Below are positions 30,003-37,925 of a stretch of DNA of 64,000 nucleotides, in pieces. The notes under the pieces are model-generated. The model saw nothing but the letters and a program-made list of their open reading frames with translations. It did not search any database and was not told the origin of the DNA. Position 1 is the stretch's first letter. Each line of letters begins with the position of its first letter. The position numbers and the translations under genes were made by a program. Source of the stretch: a virus; IMG/VR virus record IMGVR_UViG_3300042317_001568, positions 1 through 64,000 of that record; one strand, given 5' to 3'.

Positions 30003-30701
30003 ATGGCGCGCAACTCTCGCAAGGCGGCACGGGTGCAACGAAAAGAACAAAAACAGGAGAAACAGGCACAGAATATTTATACACCACTTAACATTGAATT
30101 ACGTACAGAAACACAGAATCTTGCGTGGAAGACAATGGAAGATAAGCTGGTGACGTTTTTGCTCGGGGCAGCGGGCTCCGGTAAGACATTCTTGGCCATG
30201 GCATACGCGATCAACGCCGTGCTGACTCGCCAATGCGAGAAAATCGTTCTTACACGCCCCATTGTCGAATCGGGCGAGAAGCTGGGATTTCTCCCCGGCT
30301 CATTTGGTGAAAAAGTCAACCCGTACATGCAGCCCCTGTATGACGCCCTCGAAGTCATGGTTGGACGAGGCGGCGGTCAGCGGGAAGTCATCAACAAAGC
30401 TATTGTGCTGGCGCCGCTGTGCTATATGCGCGGTAGAACGTTCGATAACTCTATTTGCGTTTTTGACGAAGCCCAGAACGCGAGCTACATGCAACTAAAG
30501 CTCTTTCTGAGCCGGTTTGGGCAGAATACGCAATTTATTATCACTGGTGACCCAGAGCAGAGTGACCTGTATTCGCGCGACGTGCCTTTAATGGATGTCG
30601 TGAAGAAGCTGCAGTCCGTGGGCGAAATCGGCACAATCCGTTTCGATAACGCCGACATTGTGCGCCATCCATTGATATCAAAAATACTCAAGAAACTCTG
30701 A
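30003..30701 (+). CDS. phoH: PhoH-family ATPase
   Basis: 232 residues. A basic N-terminus (MARNSRKAARVQRKEQKQEKQ) then the PhoH core: TETQNLAWKTMEDKL, Walker A GAAGSGKTFLAMA (about 56-68), KIVLTRPIVESGEKLGFLPG, Walker B VFDEAQN (about 154-160), LSRFGQNTQFIITGDPEQSDL. Very common in tailed phages; proposed ATP-driven RNA/DNA helicase or RNase-associated role. Divergent from the minus-strand glycosyltransferase, so the 105-base gap must hold its promoter; TTAAAAT at 29948-29954 is a possible -10 box. Confidence 0.9.
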   Translation: MARNSRKAARVQRKEQKQEKQAQNIYTPLNIELRTETQNLAWKTMEDKLVTFLLGAAGSGKTFLAMAYAINAVLTRQCEKIVLTRPIVESGEKLGFLPGSFGEKVNPYMQPLYDALEVMVGRGGGQREVINKAIVLAPLCYMRGRTFDNSICVFDEAQNASYMQLKLFLSRFGQNTQFIITGDPEQSDLYSRDVPLMDVVKKLQSVGEIGTIRFDNADIVRHPLISKILKKL

Positions 30702-30764
30702 AAACGCTGTTGCCGGCTTATTTAGACCGCGATACATTTATGTGCGTTGAATGGAGTCAACCAC

Positions 30765-31340
30765 ATGATGTTAACACTGTTTCCCGCGGCAAAGCAGATC
30801 AAGCTCGCAGAAAAACGTGAGCGGACAATGCGCGCTGAAATTCAAGCGCAAACTGGCCGAACACATCTTCGCAACTCAATTACTGCTGGCGCTGGAACGC
30901 TGGCAAGCTTGGTGTGCGAAGTCTGCCTGCGCGAGTTTTACGACCTCGAATTCTCGCCTGACGACGAGAAGCACGACTATGACCTCGTGCATCCGTTGCG
31001 TTTCGGCAAGATTGACAACAAGACTAAGATTCGTACAGTAGCGCCCAAGCCGGAATACCTCGGCACTGTGGCGTCGTACAACACGCGGCAGCAGTGTGAC
31101 TTCTACTGCTTTACGAGCATTCTCAAAGATTTCAGCCAGATGTGGATCGCTGGCTTTATGCCCAAAGCCGCGTTTGGCGAGCAAGCAGTATTTCACAAAA
31201 AAGGCGATATTGACCCAAGCTCAGACCGTGGTTGGCGTTTCAAAGCCGACTGCTGGAATATGCCATACGGCGACATGTGGACCCCGCCGGCACCCGACAA
31301 AATTGACGAGCGCTATTTAGTTTCGACAAACGTGACGTAA
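30765..31340 (+). CDS. Putative PD-(D/E)XK nuclease
   Basis: 191 residues from ATG 30765 (TGGAG upstream; a TTG at 30747 is possible). The central region reads as a restriction-endonuclease fold: ITAGAGTLASLVCEVCLREF (helix), HDYDLVHPLRFGKIDNKTKIRTVAPKP (Asp and IDNK giving the D...(D)xK pattern), VASYNTRQQCDFYCFTSI, WIAGFMP. Phage nucleases of this type process DNA or degrade host DNA. Assignment rests on the pattern only. Confidence 0.6.
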   Translation: MMLTLFPAAKQIKLAEKRERTMRAEIQAQTGRTHLRNSITAGAGTLASLVCEVCLREFYDLEFSPDDEKHDYDLVHPLRFGKIDNKTKIRTVAPKPEYLGTVASYNTRQQCDFYCFTSILKDFSQMWIAGFMPKAAFGEQAVFHKKGDIDPSSDRGWRFKADCWNMPYGDMWTPPAPDKIDERYLVSTNVT

Positions 31341-31352
31341 CAGGAGCTTCGC

Positions 31353-32297
31353 GTGCGCCGGATTCTGTTTTTTGTTGATTCGGAATGGGCATTTGGCAAT
31401 ATCCACAACTCGCTGCGTAAATGCCTGTACCCCGAATATGACTGCGACCTCATGTGCTGGTCGAAGGTCTACACAGCTGAGACGTTCAAGTACCTGATCG
31501 ACAAGTACGACTTGTTCTGGTCTACGCCAGCGGGTGCTTTTGCGCTGCACAGCTCGTACGGCGTGCCCAACGAAAAACTGGTCGGGCTCGCCCACCACGA
31601 CTTCGACATATCCAGCCCGATTGAGAAGGCACGCGCTGACCAACTCAACGGCTACGTCGGATCGCCAAAGCATTTTGCAGACCTGCGCGGTTTTGCTGTC
31701 GTGGGCAAGAAGCTGCTGACGACCTCGATTGCGTATGGCGTATCACGGCTGCCGACAATTCTGCCAATGGGCTTGCACACGCGCGAATATGTCAGGCCGA
31801 TGTCGACTGAAGTAAAACGTTTAGGTTATTTTGGCCGTCTAGAGCGGTTTGATCACCGCGACTTTGACAGCAAACGTGGCCGGCTTGCGATCGCCGCGGC
31901 TGAAAAGACCGGCATGACGTTATACGCGCCGCAGTTCCAGAAAGACATTCATTATTTGGCCACCAGCCAGATGTATCGAGACATCGACCTGCTGATGTTT
32001 TGTTCGCTGCAGGAGGGCCAACCGTGCACGGCGTTTGAGGCGTTAGCGTCCGGCGTGCCGGTCTTAGGCACCGCAGCGGGCGTGTTTGACGAGCTGGCTG
32101 AGTTTGGCGGCGGCGGTGTGCTGCCGTACGACGAAAACGCGTTCTTAGAGCAAGCGGTAGAAGTTATTCAGGCCCTTCAGGCCGACCACACGCTGTATGC
32201 TAAGATGCACTTTGCGGCCGTAGAAACCAGCAGAAACTTCGATTGGGCCGTATTAAAACCGACATGGCTTGAATACCTTGACGGGTTATTCGCATGA
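31353..32297 (+). CDS. Glycosyltransferase, GT-B fold
   Basis: 314 residues, GTG start after CAGGAGCTTCGC. N-terminal RRILFFVDSEWAFGNIHNSLRKCL and the C-terminal nucleotide-binding region LLMFCSLQEGQPCTAFEALASGVPVLGTAAGVFDEL (about 212-247) follow the GT1/GT4 pattern. LGYFGRLERF begins the C-terminal lobe. The stop overlaps the next start (ATGA), and the next gene is also transferase-like, so the two may build one glycan. Acceptor unknown; cytosolic. Confidence 0.8.
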   Translation: MRRILFFVDSEWAFGNIHNSLRKCLYPEYDCDLMCWSKVYTAETFKYLIDKYDLFWSTPAGAFALHSSYGVPNEKLVGLAHHDFDISSPIEKARADQLNGYVGSPKHFADLRGFAVVGKKLLTTSIAYGVSRLPTILPMGLHTREYVRPMSTEVKRLGYFGRLERFDHRDFDSKRGRLAIAAAEKTGMTLYAPQFQKDIHYLATSQMYRDIDLLMFCSLQEGQPCTAFEALASGVPVLGTAAGVFDELAEFGGGGVLPYDENAFLEQAVEVIQALQADHTLYAKMHFAAVETSRNFDWAVLKPTWLEYLDGLFA

Positions 32298-32881
32298 TTG
32301 TCGATGTTGTGGTGGCGCGGTATTCAGAGCCGCTAGACTGGCTGGCCACAATCCCAGACGAGTGGCGCATCTTTGTATATGACAAAGGCGGCACGCCAGC
32401 ATTACAGAATGGCCCGCTAAAGCGCGCTATTATCACAATTCCGCGCCCCAACATCGGCCGCGATCTGGAAACGTTTTTGTGGCATAACTTGACGACCACG
32501 CACGCTGACTACACCATTTATTTACAGGGCCGTCCGTTTGACCACTGCGCTGACCCTATTCCGCGTGCCCAATCGGTTATTGCAAAAAAAGAGAAGCTCG
32601 GCTGGCTCGGCCCGACATGGGACGCCACATGGAACGCGCTCCCGCACCGACTGTGTGATTTAGGCACTGCGGAAGTCTGGCCGCAAATATTTCCCAACGA
32701 ACCAGTACCGGAAAACTTTCTGTTTCCAGCTGGCGCTCAGATGATCGTCCACCGCGATCGTTTGGTTGCGAGAACAAAAGAGTGGTGGTATAACGCGCAT
32801 CGGGTTTCGTTTACAAATGACTGGCGCATGCCGCACTGTATCGAGCGGTTTTGCCCGGCTATCTACGGCAGCACGCTTTAA
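32294..32881 (+). CDS. DUF3431-like putative glycosyltransferase
   Basis: 195 residues, ATGA-coupled to the preceding glycosyltransferase. IVDVVVARYSEPLDWLATIPDEWRIFVYDKG, then RPNIGRDLETFLWHNLTT and YTIYLQGRPFDHC match the pattern I know for the DUF3431 family, thought to be GT-A-like transferases. WLGPTWDATW and FPAGAQMIVHRDRL follow. Probably the partner of the 31353 product. Confidence 0.68.
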   Translation: MIVDVVVARYSEPLDWLATIPDEWRIFVYDKGGTPALQNGPLKRAIITIPRPNIGRDLETFLWHNLTTTHADYTIYLQGRPFDHCADPIPRAQSVIAKKEKLGWLGPTWDATWNALPHRLCDLGTAEVWPQIFPNEPVPENFLFPAGAQMIVHRDRLVARTKEWWYNAHRVSFTNDWRMPHCIERFCPAIYGSTL

Positions 32882-32890
32882 GGACATATC

Positions 32891-33376
32891 ATGACGCTCA
32901 GCGACTTTTTGCAATTAATGAACGCGGACCTACAGAACGAGTGGACGCATCTGCAGTTCTATCTTTATCACGCGTCGTCTGTAATCGGCATCCACGCCGC
33001 CGAATATCGAGAGTTTTTCTCGGAATCTGCTAAGGGAGAAATGCAGCATGTCCAGCAGTTTCTAGATCGGCTGTTTGGGCTGCACTTTAATCTGCCAAAT
33101 TCCAGCGGCAAACAGTTTCCGCTGTGTCGGAATACTGAAACGGCACTAGGCGAAGCTTTAAAGCTAGAAGAAGAAGTTATCAAGAACTACGCCACGCGGC
33201 TCGCACAACTTGACGCCCTGATGATCAACAATCCCGTTGAAGCGACGTACCTTCGTATTTTTTACGAAGATCAGCTGCAAGATAGCTACGAAGACTGTGA
33301 ACGTATTCGGCAGATTTTAGGCGATACTCTGGCACACGCTTTCCGGGCGCTCAACACGTCGACCGCCAAGGAATAA
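32891..33376 (+). CDS. Ferritin-like diiron protein
   Basis: 161 residues forming four helices with metal-ligand motifs: NEWTHLQFYLYHA (Glu and, one turn on, His), KGEMQHVQQFLDRL (ExxH), LEEEVIKNYATRL and YEDQLQDSYED. The last helix has ExxQ where bacterioferritin/Dps-like members have ExxH, so the second iron site may be altered. Such proteins store iron or oxidise Fe(II) with peroxide. 10 bases after the DUF3431 gene and just before tRNA-Asn. Confidence 0.72.
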   Translation: MTLSDFLQLMNADLQNEWTHLQFYLYHASSVIGIHAAEYREFFSESAKGEMQHVQQFLDRLFGLHFNLPNSSGKQFPLCRNTETALGEALKLEEEVIKNYATRLAQLDALMINNPVEATYLRIFYEDQLQDSYEDCERIRQILGDTLAHAFRALNTSTAKE

Positions 33377-33381
33377 AACAA

Positions 33382-33453
33382 TGCCCGATAGCACAACGGT
33401 AGTGCGGCAAACTGTTAATTTGTAGGTTGTAGGTTCGAATCCTACTCGGGCAG
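33382..33453 (+). tRNA. tRNA-Asn (anticodon GTT)
   Basis: Perfect acceptor TGCCCGA/TCGGGCA, D-arm TAGCACAACGGTAGTGC, anticodon loop CTGTTAA in stem GCAAA/TTTGT, T-arm GTAGG-TTCGAAT-CCTAC, discriminator G. Confidence 0.96.
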
Positions 33454-33455
33454 CT

Positions 33456-33605
33456 ATGGACCTTCACGACAAATTCTTTGGGGCTACAAACATGACTGTC
33501 CCCGTGGCCATTGCAACCGCGATTGCATTGTGCTGTGGGCTTGTGGTTGTCGTAATTACGGTATTGTGTCTCGACCTGTGGCGAGTTGGGCGCAGGAGAC
33601 GTTAA
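33456..33605 (+). CDS. Small single-helix membrane protein
   Basis: 49 residues from ATG 33456, right after tRNA-Asn (ATG 33492 is an alternative). One long hydrophobic helix (VAIATAIALCCGLVVVVITVLCL) and a basic tail (RVGRRRR), giving a positive-inside orientation. Ends 2 bases before the next start. Function unknown. Confidence 0.5.
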   Translation: MDLHDKFFGATNMTVPVAIATAIALCCGLVVVVITVLCLDLWRVGRRRR

Positions 33606-33607
33606 AC

Positions 33608-33958
33608 ATGTCGCCTGAAAATCGTTGGACTGCCGGAACACGCCTGTCAGCCCTTAGCTGGTCTACTGACCCGAGAGTACGCGCGATCGCTGTTGAAGAA
33701 GAAAACGTGACAGAAAAACTTGATTCTCGACGCGCGCGTATTTCTGCGCTGTTGCTCACGTGGTGGTTTTTGAGTTGCGTACTTTGGTTTGGGCTGTCAT
33801 ATTTGTGGACGTTCGACAGTTGGCAGCAGCTTTTGCAGGTTTTTAAATATGCGGGAATGGTCGTAGGCGTTGTCGCAGCTATTTTCGGCTGCATGACCAC
33901 GTTCGCTTTTGTTCTCACCCGCGGCCGGCTGTTTGAAGGTAATTACCGTGACTTTTAA
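33608..33958 (+). CDS. Two-helix membrane protein
   Basis: 116 residues from ATG 33608 (AGGAG 11 bases upstream). A cytosolic-looking N-terminal 45 residues, then helices LLLTWWFLSCVLWFGLSYLW and YAGMVVGVVAAIFGCMTTFAFVL, and a short tail. Function unknown. Confidence 0.6.
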   Translation: MSPENRWTAGTRLSALSWSTDPRVRAIAVEEENVTEKLDSRRARISALLLTWWFLSCVLWFGLSYLWTFDSWQQLLQVFKYAGMVVGVVAAIFGCMTTFAFVLTRGRLFEGNYRDF

Positions 33959-33974
33959 CAACAAGGACAAAGCC

Positions 33975-34217
33975 ATGCCAGACCGTTTTGACTTAGAAAA
34001 CGAAATCACGAACCTGACGGCTGTGTCAGACGACCTTGTATTGCTAGCAGGCGCGGTGCTCGAAAGAGAAGAGTTTTCAGCAGACGAGCTTTCTAACGCG
34101 CTGCTTGGTCTGAGCGTTATGGTGACGCTGCGCTCTGAAAAGCTGTTTGACATCTTTAAGGCGGTCTTCCAGCTCGACGAATACTCGCCCGAGATGCAGA
34201 AGTACACCCGCGAGTGA
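33975..34217 (+). CDS. Small acidic helical protein
   Basis: 80 residues from ATG 33975 (AAGGACAAA upstream). Reads DRFDLENEITNLTAVSDDLVLLAGAVLEREEFSADELSNALLGLSVM; all-helical, acidic. Similar small phage proteins that look like this are common, but I cannot name the family. Confidence 0.55.
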   Translation: MPDRFDLENEITNLTAVSDDLVLLAGAVLEREEFSADELSNALLGLSVMVTLRSEKLFDIFKAVFQLDEYSPEMQKYTRE

Positions 34218-34220
34218 CGC

Positions 34221-34472
34221 ATGGAAGACTTTAGCTGGCTCCGCGCGATTACCGTATTCTTTGTGTACGTGCTGTTTGACATCTTGTACGCCTTATACGT
34301 AATTTGCGTCAGCAAGCAGCGGCCGCTTGCAGCCAGTGGAATCAGCGCCGTTATGTACAGCGTTGGTGCGTATGGCGTCATGAGCTATCTACACAACCCG
34401 ATCTACCTTATTCCGCTCGCGTGCGGAGCGTTTATCGGCACGTACGTCGCCGTAAAATACATGAGCAAGTAA
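34221..34472 (+). CDS. Small polytopic membrane protein
   Basis: 83 residues with three hydrophobic helices ([60 protein letters not shown]). Starts 3 bases after the previous stop. Overall look of a small EamA/DMT-like or DUF membrane unit. Function unknown. Confidence 0.6.
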   Translation: MEDFSWLRAITVFFVYVLFDILYALYVICVSKQRPLAASGISAVMYSVGAYGVMSYLHNPIYLIPLACGAFIGTYVAVKYMSK

Positions 34473-34477
34473 CGGGC

Positions 34478-34888
34478 ATGACGCCGTTTCGGCATACGAC
34501 GATTGCCATAGACTTCGACCGCACGTTTACCAGTGACGTCGAATTCTGGCGATTTTTTATCCGGCACGCTGTTCGACGCGGGCACAAAGTTCTTTGCGTG
34601 ACCGGCCGGACGGAGAGCGCCTTTACCCGGCGCGAGCTGTTCTCTGTCTTTGGCGAGAAGACGTACAGCCTGCTGCACGACGTGATTTTCTGCAATCATT
34701 CTCCCAAACGCGACCGCACGCTGGCGCTGGGCTACAAAATAGATATCTGGATCGACGACATGCCCGAGGGTATTGGCGCGGCAGACAAGGCCGTCTTTGA
34801 GCGGCTTGAAGATATGTTTCCGGTATGCGAGACTCTTCCTGTGTTCACTAAAGGTAACGTAGACCCTAGTAAGGTTTGGACACCATGA
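34478..34888 (+). CDS. HAD-superfamily phosphatase-like protein
   Basis: 136 residues from ATG 34478. HAD motifs: [14 protein letters not shown] (DxDxT, about 7-20), LCVTGRTES (motif II Thr), and [18 protein letters not shown] (motif IV DD). It is the minimal size for an uncapped HAD phosphatase. Distinct from the HAD-SAK protein at 11170 (no SSTWR). Cytosolic; substrate unknown. Stop overlaps the next gene (ATGA). Confidence 0.75.
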   Translation: MTPFRHTTIAIDFDRTFTSDVEFWRFFIRHAVRRGHKVLCVTGRTESAFTRRELFSVFGEKTYSLLHDVIFCNHSPKRDRTLALGYKIDIWIDDMPEGIGAADKAVFERLEDMFPVCETLPVFTKGNVDPSKVWTP

Positions 34889-35142
34889 CACTGCCCTATG
34901 AGCGCACCCGGTCGGTCGTTAACGTGCATGACTTTCTTGTGCGCTTAATCAGTCCGTACAATAAAGACGGCTTCAAGAGAATTCCCAAGGTTGTTCGGCA
35001 AGAGGCGTTAGCGCTACTTCGGCACTATCCGCAGCCGTACGATATTCACGCCGCAGCCAAATGCGCGCCAGATGTGTTCGACGCGCAGGAAATACTTCGC
35101 TATAACGAAGAGCGCAACCCCGAGCCCCTTACCGATATTTAA
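34885..35142 (+). CDS. BPSL0761-like small protein
   Basis: 85 residues, ATGA overlap with the HAD gene. [20 protein letters not shown] and [18 protein letters not shown] match the pattern I associate with the BPSL0761 family of small helical proteins in phages and proteobacteria; no function is known. Assignment by memory of the motif only. Confidence 0.55.
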   Translation: MTLPYERTRSVVNVHDFLVRLISPYNKDGFKRIPKVVRQEALALLRHYPQPYDIHAAAKCAPDVFDAQEILRYNEERNPEPLTDI

Positions 35143-35155
35143 GCTGTGGTATACT

Positions 35156-35506
35156 ATGATTGGCGTCAATTTATTAACTGTAGTTGTCGCCGCGTGGTTT
35201 GCAGGCGTACTTATCGGATACACGATTGCGCGCCTCGACGGTATTGGTCGGCATCTGTATAACTCGTCTGCAAACAACCTTCAGCCGGAAATGCGGCAGC
35301 CGGGATTTTTTACGAAAAATCGGGCCGCTGCGCCGGCTGAAGTTATTAAAACAGCCAAGATTGATATCGATACCAGCAAGGTCGTCACAGAAATAAGCAC
35401 CAAAGGACTTGAACGCGTCTCGCCGGCTGAGCTGGGCACAACCACGACGACCGAAGACACGATCAATAAATCGGTATCTCGGCTCTCGCAACTAAAGGGT
35501 AAATGA
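35156..35506 (+). CDS. Membrane-anchored protein with coiled tail
   Basis: 116 residues from ATG 35156. One N-terminal helix (LLTVVVAAWFAGVLIGYTIARL) and a polar Thr/Lys-rich tail. It ends 1 base before the actin-like gene; it could anchor that filament protein to the membrane, by adjacency only. Confidence 0.55.
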   Translation: MIGVNLLTVVVAAWFAGVLIGYTIARLDGIGRHLYNSSANNLQPEMRQPGFFTKNRAAAPAEVIKTAKIDIDTSKVVTEISTKGLERVSPAELGTTTTTEDTINKSVSRLSQLKGK

Positions 35507-35507
35507 C

Positions 35508-36542
35508 ATGGCCAAAGGACTCGACGTCGGTACCTCGTTTATTGTTCTTGCCGCGAACTCTTCTGCCCCCGCGAGTTTCACGGGTGACGAGACGTTTGAC
35601 TACGTTCAGTACAAAGAGTTCCGGGACGCGTTCTACGTCATTAAGCCTACGACCCCTGTAGCCACGAAAATGATCGAAAAGGGCCTGCAGGGCAAAGTCT
35701 TTGTCAAAGACGCCGACGGCACGTTTATCATTCTGGGCCAAGACGCTATTGAGAAAGCTGTCGAGCGCAACGACTCCGCCAAGCGTCCGATGTACCGCGG
35801 CGTCGTGTCGAGCAAAGAAAAAGAAGCGAAGCGCGTACTCGCCTACATTCTGAAACAAGTTTGTGGCAAGGCCGACGAGCCAAATGAGAAGCTCGTGTTC
35901 TGCATTCCAGCGCAGCCTGTAGACCAAGACGACGACGACTTTGACGTCGGCTACCACGAAGACGTGGTCCGGACTATTTTGGCTGAATGCGGCTACAGCG
36001 CGCGAGCCATCAATGAGGCCGAAGCGCTGTGCTACTCGGAGCTAGAGAGCGACGATTACACCGGCGTAGCGCTTTCCTGTGGCGCCGGCATGGTGAACTG
36101 CTGCGTTATGCTCAACGGCGAGCCTACGGTGATGTTCAGCACCACAAAGTCCGGCGACTGGATTGATCGCATGACCGCTGTAGCCGTTGGCGAACCAGAT
36201 AGCGTGGTGCAGGCTGAAAAAGAGAACGGCGAGTTTGTGATTGGCGAACAGAATGACAATCCAATTTTGGCGGCTGTGTCGAGCTACTACGAGCGCCTGA
36301 TCGATTACACAACAAAGAATCTTGCCGCTGCTATGACGGGCCACAAGCTGTTGCCGAAGTTCAAGAATCCGCTGCCGGTTGTCATTGCCGGCGGAACATC
36401 ACAGGCGGCGGGTTTTGTTGCGCTGTTTCAGAAGAAACTTGCTGACAATGAGTTTCCGCTCCCAGTCAGCGAAGTGCGTCACGCCAAAGACCCGCTGCAC
36501 GCTGTTGCTCGCGGCTGTCTAATCGCCGCAAAAGTTCTTTGA
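35508..36542 (+). CDS. Actin-like ATPase (ParM/Hsp70 superfamily)
   Basis: 344 residues. Nucleotide-binding signatures: phosphate-1 AKGLDVGTSFIVLAA (about 2-16), phosphate-2 GVALSCGAGMVNCCVM (about 186-201) and adenosine motif PVVIAGGTSQAAGFVALF (about 290-307). No Hsp70 substrate domain at this length; closest in size to plasmid ParM/StbA. Phage actins or tubulins position genomes or the replication compartment; that role is inference. The membrane protein immediately upstream may be linked. Ribosome site overlaps the previous gene end. Confidence 0.75.
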   Translation: MAKGLDVGTSFIVLAANSSAPASFTGDETFDYVQYKEFRDAFYVIKPTTPVATKMIEKGLQGKVFVKDADGTFIILGQDAIEKAVERNDSAKRPMYRGVVSSKEKEAKRVLAYILKQVCGKADEPNEKLVFCIPAQPVDQDDDDFDVGYHEDVVRTILAECGYSARAINEAEALCYSELESDDYTGVALSCGAGMVNCCVMLNGEPTVMFSTTKSGDWIDRMTAVAVGEPDSVVQAEKENGEFVIGEQNDNPILAAVSSYYERLIDYTTKNLAAAMTGHKLLPKFKNPLPVVIAGGTSQAAGFVALFQKKLADNEFPLPVSEVRHAKDPLHAVARGCLIAAKVL

Positions 36543-36608
36543 CGCGCTAGACGCGATTCTGACCGCGGTGTACCATGGCACCTTTGCACGAACGCAGAAG
36601 GTGAACAT

Positions 36609-37076
36609 ATGCGGCGACGGGCTAAGTTTGAAGGAATTATCATTGCGCGATACGGAAACATTAACGGACCCGACGAGCTGCAGAATTCACCAAAATTTGT
36701 CGAACAAACTTTAAAAGCGGGCTGGCACGTATGCGTCGAAGTGGTTTTCCACAACGGCGCATTTTTATTGCCCCACGCAGAGATTAACGGGCACTCTTTT
36801 ACGCCTGTCCCGCCGTCCTTTTTTTCTCGGCAGCGTGTGTGGGCGTGCGCAACAAATCCTGAAACGTTAGACGCGCTGTGCAATATTAATGCGCACTGCT
36901 TTATGTTTTCTGGAGAGCAGCCTACGCTGACGAGCGCGCATTTTATCTGGACGCCGACGCCACACGCGCTGACAGACCGCGGAATTGCCTATTTGCCTGA
37001 AACCGCCCCGCCGGACTGGCTTGAGAATTGTGAGCCAGCCGGCCTATGCAGTGACCAACCCGCGCAGTATATCTAA
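36609..37076 (+). CDS. Degenerate GDPD/PI-PLC-like protein
   Basis: 155 residues, AGAAGGTGAACAT before ATG. Layout follows small bacterial glycerophosphodiesterase-like proteins (HRGNxxGP..ENSP..., ExDxW, LGHD, WxHAKN, TLTSxGYIW): here ARYGNINGPDELQNSPKF, CVEVVFHNGAFLLPHAEI, RVWACATNPETLDAL, HCFMFSGEQPTLTSAHFIWT. The usual catalytic His and acidic residues (HRG, ExD, GHD) are replaced by RYG, EVV and PHA. It is probably catalytically dead or changed. Role unknown. Confidence 0.5.
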   Translation: MRRRAKFEGIIIARYGNINGPDELQNSPKFVEQTLKAGWHVCVEVVFHNGAFLLPHAEINGHSFTPVPPSFFSRQRVWACATNPETLDALCNINAHCFMFSGEQPTLTSAHFIWTPTPHALTDRGIAYLPETAPPDWLENCEPAGLCSDQPAQYI

Positions 37077-37419
37077 GCGTAGTGGTCTGCGTTCGTTGAC
37101 AACTTGGCCGGCAAAAGCGGTTTTATTCGGGTTTATCGCTGCGCGATAAAACTGTTAAAATACGTGTGCGTCGAGAATTAGTTGTGGCGGTCAACTGGTT
37201 AGGGCTGTAGAACGACAGGGATGTCTATTTTGCAGCTGGTGTCGTGGTCAGGTACTAGCCGAGAACACGATTGGAGGCACGGCGAATGCCGCACGAGACA
37301 ATTTTTTGTCTTCGAAAGTCGCCGTAAAGTCTCGATTTTTAATCGAGATACGGACTCGCGGAAGGGGATCGCGAGAATTCTCGACGCACACAAATCTTTA
37401 CCCGCCAACGGTTTAAACG
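37077..37419 (+). other. 343-base gap with hairpins, no gene seen
   Basis: Contains TTTATCG/CGATAAA (near 37130-37155), CGTA-TCTCGAT/ATCGAGA-TACG with a TTTT loop (37325-37352) and CTCGCG/CGCGAG (37356-37376). TTAAAATACG at about 37155 is a possible -10 region. It may encode a structured leader RNA that ends at the terminator-like hairpin 37402-37458. No ribosome site plus ORF of convincing length. Confidence 0.4.
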
Positions 37420-37458
37420 ATGTTAAATGAAATAACAGAGCCGTTGGCGGTCTTTTTT
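37402..37458 (+). terminator. Terminator-like hairpin overlapping a gene start
   Basis: CCGCCAACGG (37402-37411) and CCGTTGGCGG (37441-37450) form a perfect 10-bp stem around a 29-base loop, followed by TCTTTTTT. The ATG of the next gene is in the loop. Could be an attenuator or the real terminator of an upstream leader RNA. Confidence 0.65.
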
Positions 37459-37776
37459 AGCGCCTTTGGTGTTTCGGCTTTTGCCGGGCTGGCAACGCTT
37501 TTGCGCTTTGCCCGGAAACTGTCTAAACTATCTATCATCAGCGCGATGCTAAACGCCGGTTTTATGGGTTTAGCGATTTCGCTGCTTTGGTATCAAAACT
37601 ACAGAAAAGCAGAAAACATTTCGGGCCTGATTGGCATCTGTGTTGTAGCCGGGATGGGTGGCGGAACACTAACAGACATTTTAATCTCGTTACTGTCCGG
37701 CGCCGGCATTCGTGTTACCATTACCCACGAAAGGGAGCAGCATGAAAGCGATCGCGATACCCCAACATTACCGTAA
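37420..37776 (+). CDS. Holin-like three-helix membrane protein
   Basis: 118 residues from ATG 37420. Helices: AVFFSAFGVSAFAGLATLL, LNAGFMGLAISLLWY and ISGLIGICVVAGMGGGTLTDILISLL, then a charged tail. Size and three helices fit a phage holin (LydA-like pattern). No Shine-Dalgarno is visible and the first codons overlap a terminator-like hairpin, so expression is probably controlled or the start is elsewhere. Confidence 0.5.
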   Translation: MLNEITEPLAVFFSAFGVSAFAGLATLLRFARKLSKLSIISAMLNAGFMGLAISLLWYQNYRKAENISGLIGICVVAGMGGGTLTDILISLLSGAGIRVTITHEREQHESDRDTPTLP

Positions 37777-37915
37777 TCAACTAAGTCTTTTGTCTTGGGT
37801 CTTCGCGGCAATTTGCGCGGGGCTCCTTTTTTTGGCGGCGGCTGCTTCGGCCAATTCCAGTCACGCCGATACACGCGCCACGAACACGGTAGTTGTATCC
37901 GCTCAGACAAAGTAG
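37742..37915 (+). CDS. Small signal-peptide/anchored protein ending SAQTK
   Basis: 57 residues from ATG 37742 (AAAGGGAGC upstream), overlapping the end of the holin-like gene. One hydrophobic segment (LSLLSWVFAAICAGLLFLAAAASA) then a short polar tail ending VVVSAQTK, a C-terminus shared with the product of 42536. Possibly a lysis accessory (spanin-like) protein by position and topology; not proven. Confidence 0.5.
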   Translation: MKAIAIPQHYRNQLSLLSWVFAAICAGLLFLAAAASANSSHADTRATNTVVVSAQTK

Positions 37916-37925
37916 TGGTGCCGCC

